From: Flavobacteriaceae bacterium
Lineage (GTDB): Bacteria; Bacteroidota; Bacteroidia; Flavobacteriales; Flavobacteriaceae
NCBI GenBank assembly: GCA_030625995.1
Contig: DAOUPU010000079.1
Coordinates: 1 to 10,051 of the forward strand
DNA: 10,051 nucleotides
Reading direction: 5' to 3'
The notes beneath the pieces were generated by a model that was not told the origin of the DNA, did no database searches, and worked only from the letters and a program-made list of their open reading frames with translations. Each line of letters begins with the position of its first letter. Positions within the stretch are counted from its first letter, which is position 1. Shown here piece by piece: positions 5,349-10,051 of the stretch. The translations under genes and the position numbers were made by a program.

Positions 5349-6656
5349 ATGAAAGCCTTCTGTACTATTTTGATCATCCTCTTTTCGATAGGTATTTCGA
5401 AGGCCCAAATAACGGATTCTACAGCTGTCGAAGATCAATCGAAAATACCAACATTCACTAAGAAAATTGACACTGCTGGAATTGTCAATAATTTCGAGGC
5501 ACTTAAAATAGACACTCTGTATTTTAAAGGAATGGACTTGTCAAAAATAGATTCTTCGAAAATTGCTAAAGTTTATATTAATTTTTCCTTGCTCGATTCT
5601 CTTCTGAAGCCATTTTATTTAATCGATGTTCATGATATAACAGAAGACACTATTTTTATACCCAAATTCAGACCGTCTGTAAATATATTTACCCAGGACA
5701 CTTCCTATGTTCCATTCCCTGTAGCTAGAGATCCAATACCTGTTACACATTCATTTGACATTGATACACTAAAAATTTTTCCCACTGCTGAACTACCGGT
5801 TGATATTGTTACACACCAGCAAGTACGTCCTCTCGCCTGGTGGGAAAATGCAAACAGTATTGCTTTCGATTTTAATGAAGTGGCATTCATGAATTGGACC
5901 TCCGGAGGTGAAAATTCGATTTCGGGTTTACTCAAAATATATTTTTCCAGAATATTTCAAAAGAAATTCACTTATTGGAAAACAGAAGTATTTGCTCGTT
6001 ATGGATTAAATAAGCAGGAAGAAAGAGAATGGCGAAAAACAGATGATCAAATACGAATTAACTCTACTTTTGGATACAGGTACAAAGAAAATTCTAATTG
6101 GTACTATACGGCAAAACTTAATTTCCGTACTCAATTTACTGATGGTTTTAAATATCCAAATACGGACGACCCAATTTCAAGATTCTTTGCACCGGCATAT
6201 CTATTCGTTGGAGCAGGAACGCAATATAATAGCGAAAACAAACATTTTTTTATATACTTCTCACCGGTAACCTTTAAATCTACTTTTGTTATGGATGAAA
6301 CGCTATCTAATGATGGTGCCTATGGTGTTGATCCGGGAAGGAAAATGAGACGTGAATTTGGCGCATCGATACAGTCTAAATGGGACACCGAGATATTTAA
6401 AAATGTGGCAATGATCAATAGAATAGGACTGTATACTGATTATCTGAACAGTTTTGGAAGTATTGACGTGGATTGGGAGTTAGTTTTTAAATTTAAAATA
6501 AGTAAGTTTTTTGAAGCTAATATTGGGGCACATCTCATATATGACGATGATATTTTATTTGGCGAAGATACAGATGGAGATGGAGTAGACGATAGTTTCG
6601 AGCCCAGAATACAGTTGAAACAACAATTAGGAATTGGTATTTTGTATAAATTTTAA
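5349..6656 (+). CDS. DUF3078-type outer-membrane beta-barrel protein
   Basis: This is a 435-residue exported protein that I place in the Bacteroidota DUF3078 family from memory of its pattern. Its function is unknown. Residues 1-20 are a signal peptide ending 'ISKAQ'. Residues 21-160 are Asp/Thr-rich with short recurring motifs such as 'IDTL' and 'EDTIFIP', and are probably periplasmic. The conserved part begins at W164 ('WWENANSIAF') and has 'NWTSGGENS' at about 182-190. It continues with alternating aromatic/polar beta strands such as 'WYYTAKLNFRTQF', 'SRFFAPAYLFVGAG' and 'FFIYFSPVTFKST', and ends in 'GIGILYKF' with a terminal Phe as in outer-membrane barrels. An acidic loop at 407-415 (D-T-D-G-D-G-V-D-D) resembles a calcium-binding loop. 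It follows dxs closely. A near-miss promoter box (TATATTCG, 5324-5331) lies in the gap, so read-through from dxs is the simpler expectation. Confidence 0.82.
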   Translation: MKAFCTILIILFSIGISKAQITDSTAVEDQSKIPTFTKKIDTAGIVNNFEALKIDTLYFKGMDLSKIDSSKIAKVYINFSLLDSLLKPFYLIDVHDITEDTIFIPKFRPSVNIFTQDTSYVPFPVARDPIPVTHSFDIDTLKIFPTAELPVDIVTHQQVRPLAWWENANSIAFDFNEVAFMNWTSGGENSISGLLKIYFSRIFQKKFTYWKTEVFARYGLNKQEEREWRKTDDQIRINSTFGYRYKENSNWYYTAKLNFRTQFTDGFKYPNTDDPISRFFAPAYLFVGAGTQYNSENKHFFIYFSPVTFKSTFVMDETLSNDGAYGVDPGRKMRREFGASIQSKWDTEIFKNVAMINRIGLYTDYLNSFGSIDVDWELVFKFKISKFFEANIGAHLIYDDDILFGEDTDGDGVDDSFEPRIQLKQQLGIGILYKF

Positions 6657-6660
6657 TTAG

Positions 6661-6690
6661 TAAAATACTATCTTTAAAAGACAGGAAATC
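6661..6690 (-). terminator. Possible weak terminator between convergent genes
   Basis: On the minus strand, downstream of dgt, CTGTCTTT and AAAGATAG (6684-6668) can form a short AT-rich stem with one G-U pair and almost no loop, followed by a T-rich run (TATTTTA). It is the only hairpin-like structure I could find in the 40-base gap between the DUF3078 gene and dgt. The stem is too AU-rich to be convincing. Confidence 0.22.
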
Positions 6691-6696
6691 ATATCA

Positions 6697-8037
6697 CTAT
6701 ATTTGTATACCTTTTATTTTTTTATGTAATAGAATTGCATAACTATCAGAAAAGGAGGATATTAAATTACAAACATTTAATAATCGATTATATAAATTTT
6801 TAGGTATATTTTTGTAGTTATCGGGCAATAGTAATAAGATCAATTTATCATAATTAGATGCATTATTATGATAAGTATTGTCAATCGCATTTATAAAAAC
6901 GTCCAGTAAATCGGCAATGATACTATAGCCTGCTATCTCCTTTTCAACAACTTCATTACTTTGATATATTTTTTCCACACTTAATTTTATGATATCATTA
7001 ATTTGAGCTTCGTATTTACATTTATCTAATAAGGACCTTATGAATTTTCCTTCTAAGATCGAACTTTCATTTTCAATAAAAACTGAGGTTGCTTCCTGAA
7101 TAAGATTACCTATTGCCAAAGCTCGTAAATAGCTAATTCGATCTTTTGTGTTGGTAAGGGAATGATACTTTTTTGTATTGATGGTGTCTCTTACGAGATT
7201 GATTAAATATTCTAAAGCAAAATCTTCAGATATTAATCCTAGATTAATACCATCCTCAAAGTCAATAATGGTATAGCAAATATCATCCGCGGCCTCCACT
7301 AAAAACGCCAGTGGATGTCTTGTATACGCCATGTGATTGTCATCTCTTAATTTATGTAAACCCAATTCATCAGCAACTTCATCCAAAAACGATTTATCAC
7401 TTTGAAAAACACCGAATTTTTTATCAACTATATTAGGAGTAGGTCTTTTAGGGAGAGATTCTTTAGGATATTTCATAAAGGCCCCAAGGGTGGCATAGGA
7501 CAACCGCAAGCCTCCTTCTACACCTTGTCTGGTTTCGTTCAATATTTTAAATCCATTTGCATTTCCTTCGAAATCAATTAAATCCTGCCATTCTTTATCC
7601 GTAAGATCGGTTTTAAATTTTTGTCCCATACCGGAAATAAAATATTCGCCTATGGCTTTTTCTCCGCTATGGCCAAAGGGGGGATTTCCTATGTCGTGTG
7701 ACAGTGCCGCTGCAGCAACGATTGCTCCAAAATCATTTGCCTGATATCCTTTTTTTTTCAGATCCGGATATTTAAGTAGAATGTGCTTTCCTACAATTCT
7801 GCCTAAGGATCTGGCAACTACGGAAACTTCTAGGCTATGTGTTAATCGTGTGTGAACAAAATCCGTTTTAGATAGAGGTACAACCTGCGTTTTATCTTGT
7901 AAGCTCCGAAATGAATCAGAAAAAATAATTCTGTCGTAATCAACTTCAAATCCTAAACGAGTTTCATCCTGATCTTTTCTATTCCTTTTTTCGGTATCAC
8001 CAAAGCGTTTTAATGATAAAAGTTGTTCCCAGTTCAT
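6697..8037 (-). CDS. dgt: Deoxyguanosinetriphosphate triphosphohydrolase (dGTPase)
   Basis: Dgt is an HD-superfamily phosphohydrolase that cleaves dGTP (or other dNTPs in some relatives) to deoxynucleoside and triphosphate, so it affects dNTP pools. The metal-binding set is intact: H67 in 'HTRLTHSLEV', H114-D115 in 'LSHDIGNPPFGHSGEKA', and a late Asp at D251/D252 in 'VEAADDICY'. H123 and E126 of 'GHSGE' match catalytic residues known from the Escherichia coli enzyme. The N-terminal 'RIIFSDSFRSLQDKTQV' is the family's nucleotide-proximal motif. At 446 residues it is shorter than the roughly 505-residue Escherichia coli protein but normal for other bacterial members. Substrate preference cannot be read from the sequence, so general dNTPase activity is possible. 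The ATG at 8037 gives 'MNWEQLLSLKRFG', a typical start. It is a single gene converging on the DUF3078 gene. Confidence 0.93.
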   Translation of the reverse strand: MNWEQLLSLKRFGDTEKRNRKDQDETRLGFEVDYDRIIFSDSFRSLQDKTQVVPLSKTDFVHTRLTHSLEVSVVARSLGRIVGKHILLKYPDLKKKGYQANDFGAIVAAAALSHDIGNPPFGHSGEKAIGEYFISGMGQKFKTDLTDKEWQDLIDFEGNANGFKILNETRQGVEGGLRLSYATLGAFMKYPKESLPKRPTPNIVDKKFGVFQSDKSFLDEVADELGLHKLRDDNHMAYTRHPLAFLVEAADDICYTIIDFEDGINLGLISEDFALEYLINLVRDTINTKKYHSLTNTKDRISYLRALAIGNLIQEATSVFIENESSILEGKFIRSLLDKCKYEAQINDIIKLSVEKIYQSNEVVEKEIAGYSIIADLLDVFINAIDNTYHNNASNYDKLILLLLPDNYKNIPKNLYNRLLNVCNLISSFSDSYAILLHKKIKGIQI

Positions 8038-8055
8038 GACTAAAAATTAAAGTTT

Positions 8056-8089
8056 GAAAGATACATTATTTTGAATTTATCCACTTCAA
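8056..8089 (-). promoter_or_regulatory. Weak candidate promoter for dgt
   Basis: On the minus strand, TATCTTTC (8063-8056) differs from TAnnTTTG only at its last base. TTG (8089-8087) lies 23 bases upstream, at the long end of the usual spacing. The leader would be about a dozen bases. No better candidate was found in the 188-base intergenic region 8038-8225, which otherwise is AT-rich and shows no gene or repeat. Confidence 0.3.
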
Positions 8090-8149
8090 TTACGTAAATA
8101 ATATTAAAAAAGTGAATTATCAATTTCCCTAAAGTAAGACTTTCTTTAT

Positions 8150-8183
8150 TTTAAATATAAATTGAATTTTTATTGTAAGTTTG
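8150..8183 (+). promoter_or_regulatory. Candidate promoter for the phosphate transporter gene
   Basis: TAAGTTTG at 8176-8183 is an exact TAnnTTTG match. The -33 region is weaker: TTTA at 8150-8153 with a 22-base spacer is the closest to TTTG. The expected leader is about 36 bases. I could not identify a phosphate-responsive operator. Confidence 0.45.
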
Positions 8184-8225
8184 TTAATTTCAATAAAATA
8201 TTTAAACACGGATAGCACTTAGAAT

Positions 8226-10051
8226 ATGGATAATATTTACTTATTAATGTTAGTGGCTTTAGCAATTTTGGCTATTGCCGATCTTGTAGTAGGAGTCAGT
8301 AATGATGCTGTCAACTTTCTAAATTCTGCAATTGGTTCAAAGGCCATTTCTTTCAGAACTATAATGATAGTTGCAAGTCTTGGTATTGCATTTGGTGCTG
8401 TTTTTTCAAGTGGTATGATGGAAGTTGCGCGTAAGGGTATTTTTATTCCGGGTGAATTTTACTTTAATGAGATCATGATCATTTTTATGGCTGTGATGAT
8501 TACAGATATATTATTGCTCGATTTCTTTAATACTCTTGGAATGCCAACATCAACCACAGTTTCCATCGTATTTGAATTGTTAGGTGCTGCTGTTGCCATG
8601 GCTTTGATAAAGATTGGAGCTGATGATGGTTCATTTTCCGATTTAGGAAACTATATAAATACTAAAAAAGCGACAGAAATCATCGTGGGTATTTTACTAT
8701 CAGTTGTTGTTGCTTTTTCGATAGGAGCACTGGTACAGTATATTGCGCGTGTATTGTTATCATTTAATTTTGAAAAAAAGGCGAATTGGGTAGGTGCGGT
8801 TTTTGGTGGAATAGCACTGGCTGCAATAACTTATTTTATATTTATAAAAGGACTAAAAGGAACGGATTATTATGGACAAATTAAACCTTTTGTAGAAGGT
8901 AAAACAGCATTGATAATTGTTATAAGTTTCATTGTTTGGTCTTTATTATCCTTTCTTTTTATAAAATTATTAAAAGGCAATATATATAAACTTATCATTA
9001 TCATAGGTACTTTTGCATTAGCTTTGGCTTTCGCCGGGAATGATTTGGTTAATTTTATTGGTGTACCAATTGCCGCCTGGCAATCTTATGAAGCTTGGGT
9101 AGGATCTGGTGTACCTGCTACTGAATTTCCCATGGACGCTTTGGGTAAAAAGGTTGCTACTCCAACCTTACTTTTATTATTAGCTGGTTTGATTATGGTT
9201 TTAACTTTATGGTTGTCGAGTAAGGCTAAGAATGTTGTTAAAACTTCGATTGATCTATCCAGTCAATCTGATACGAAAGAACGTTTTGAACCTCATTTTA
9301 TGTCTAGAAGTTTAGTAAGAGGATCAATGATGTTATCAAAATATTTTGCAATTATTACTCCGCAATCCGTTCAAGACAAAATAGAACATCAATTTGAAAA
9401 GCCTGTTATTAAACTCTCAAAAACTAAAACCCATGAGTTACCTGCCTTTGATATGGTACGTGCGGCTGTAAATTTAATGGTGGCCAGCGTGTTAATTTCA
9501 ATAGCGACTTCGATGAAATTACCGTTATCTACAACCTATGTAACGTTTATGGTAGCTATGGGATCTTCCTTGGCGGATAGAGCTTGGGGAAGAGAAAGTG
9601 CCGTATACCGTGTTGCAGGTGTTTTAAATGTAATTGGAGGTTGGTTCTTTACTGCAATAAGTGCATTTATTGCGGCAGGTGTTGCGGCTTATTTAATACA
9701 ATTAGGAGGCCCTTTTATGATAGCTGTTCTGCTATTACTTGCGGTTTTATTATTGTCTAGAAATTATATTAGACATACCAAAAAAATAAAGGTTGTTAAA
9801 GCAGAAGACAGTTTGAACAGAGCAGAAAGTAATTCCATCCATGGAGTGATAGAAGAAAGTGCTGATAATATTTCGAAAGCATTAAAACGAGTTGGAAAAA
9901 TTAATGAGATGACTGTTAAAGGTCTGATCGATCTGGATTTGGTAATTTTAAAGAAGGCAAAAGATACTGTGGTTAAATTGGAGACAGAAATAGAAGATTT
10001 GCAAAATGACATTTTTTATTTTATTAAAGATCTGGACGACTCTTATTTAGG
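8226..10051 (+). CDS. PiT-family inorganic phosphate transporter with PhoU-like tail (3' truncated)
   Basis: The frame is open from the ATG at 8226 to the window edge, giving 608 complete codons. It belongs to the PHO4/PiT family, which imports phosphate by cation symport through the inner membrane. Both inverted-repeat signatures are visible: 'VGVSNDAVNFLNSAIGSKA' (S26-N27-D28) in the first half and 'AFAGNDLVNFIGVPIAAW' (N272-D273) in the second. The paired helix-end motifs 'GMPTSTTVS' and 'KLPLSTTYV' are also present. About ten or more hydrophobic segments can be counted, and a polar loop of about 80 residues (roughly 335-420) lies before the last membrane group. From residue 516 the sequence turns into soluble, charged helices ('RHTKKIKVV...ESADNISKALKRVG...'), which resembles the PhoU-like domain fused to PiT proteins in Bacteroidota. 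The end of this domain is missing. A related sulfate or other anion permease is unlikely given both GND/SND motifs. Confidence 0.94.
   Translation, partial: MDNIYLLMLVALAILAIADLVVGVSNDAVNFLNSAIGSKAISFRTIMIVASLGIAFGAVFSSGMMEVARKGIFIPGEFYFNEIMIIFMAVMITDILLLDFFNTLGMPTSTTVSIVFELLGAAVAMALIKIGADDGSFSDLGNYINTKKATEIIVGILLSVVVAFSIGALVQYIARVLLSFNFEKKANWVGAVFGGIALAAITYFIFIKGLKGTDYYGQIKPFVEGKTALIIVISFIVWSLLSFLFIKLLKGNIYKLIIIIGTFALALAFAGNDLVNFIGVPIAAWQSYEAWVGSGVPATEFPMDALGKKVATPTLLLLLAGLIMVLTLWLSSKAKNVVKTSIDLSSQSDTKERFEPHFMSRSLVRGSMMLSKYFAIITPQSVQDKIEHQFEKPVIKLSKTKTHELPAFDMVRAAVNLMVASVLISIATSMKLPLSTTYVTFMVAMGSSLADRAWGRESAVYRVAGVLNVIGGWFFTAISAFIAAGVAAYLIQLGGPFMIAVLLLLAVLLLSRNYIRHTKKIKVVKAEDSLNRAESNSIHGVIEESADNISKALKRVGKINEMTVKGLIDLDLVILKKAKDTVVKLETEIEDLQNDIFYFIKDLDDSYL

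Noticed and set aside
5705..6270. Frames at 5705-5935 (minus) and 6043-6270 (plus) within the DUF3078 gene
   Set aside because: They are out of frame or antisense to a complete exported protein and show no domain or promoter evidence.
9764..10012. Minus-strand 82-residue frame at the right edge
   Set aside because: It is antisense to the phosphate transporter's PhoU-like tail, whose frame is open throughout. Its Ser/Phe/Leu-rich composition is typical of a shadow frame.
1..10051. CRISPR array, tRNA/rRNA gene, riboswitch or defence cluster
   Set aside because: No regularly spaced repeats, no cloverleaf or rRNA-like sequence, no recognisable riboswitch core, and every stretch over about 210 bases is accounted for by a housekeeping-type gene.

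Overview
This window looks like ordinary chromosome of a low-GC member of the Bacteroidota, most likely class Flavobacteriia. The evidence is AT-rich DNA, tightly packed genes without clear Shine-Dalgarno sites, exported proteins whose signal peptides end in 'FSQ' or 'KAQ', a DUF3078-type outer-membrane protein, and several upstream regions with the Bacteroidota promoter form (TTG/TTTG, about 19-20 bases, TAnnTTTG). I saw no phage, plasmid, defence or biosynthetic cluster.

Layout, left to right. At 2-463 is the 3' end of a ClC-type chloride channel gene, carrying its paired CBS domains. It converges on glpQ (665-1657, minus), a periplasmic glycerophosphodiesterase. Between them lies a 181-base element with 20-base perfect inverted ends bounded by TTAA on both sides, which looks like a MITE or a dead insertion sequence. 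Next come a 75-residue two-helix membrane protein of unknown function (1727-1954, plus) and a cold-shock protein (2011-2208, plus), each with its own recognisable promoter. On the minus strand, murI (glutamate racemase, start corrected to 3467) and tadA (tRNA adenosine deaminase) overlap by TGATG and form a two-gene operon. Facing away from murI are dxs (3532-5316, plus) and a DUF3078 beta-barrel protein (5349-6656, plus), probably one transcript. dgt (dGTP triphosphohydrolase, 6697-8037, minus) converges on them. Finally an inorganic phosphate transporter of the PiT family with a PhoU-like tail starts at 8226 and runs off the right edge. Its reading frame stays open to the last base.

Functionally this is mostly core housekeeping: cell-wall precursor supply (MurI), isoprenoid and therefore undecaprenyl-carrier supply (Dxs), tRNA wobble editing (TadA), dNTP balance (Dgt), and phosphate or glycerol-phosphate scavenging (GlpQ, PiT). 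I found no convincing new multi-gene system. The points most worth a second look are the TTAA-bounded inverted-repeat element inserted exactly at the ClC stop codon, the fully overlapping divergent promoters between murI and dxs, and the apparently leaderless GTG start of dxs followed by nine A residues.
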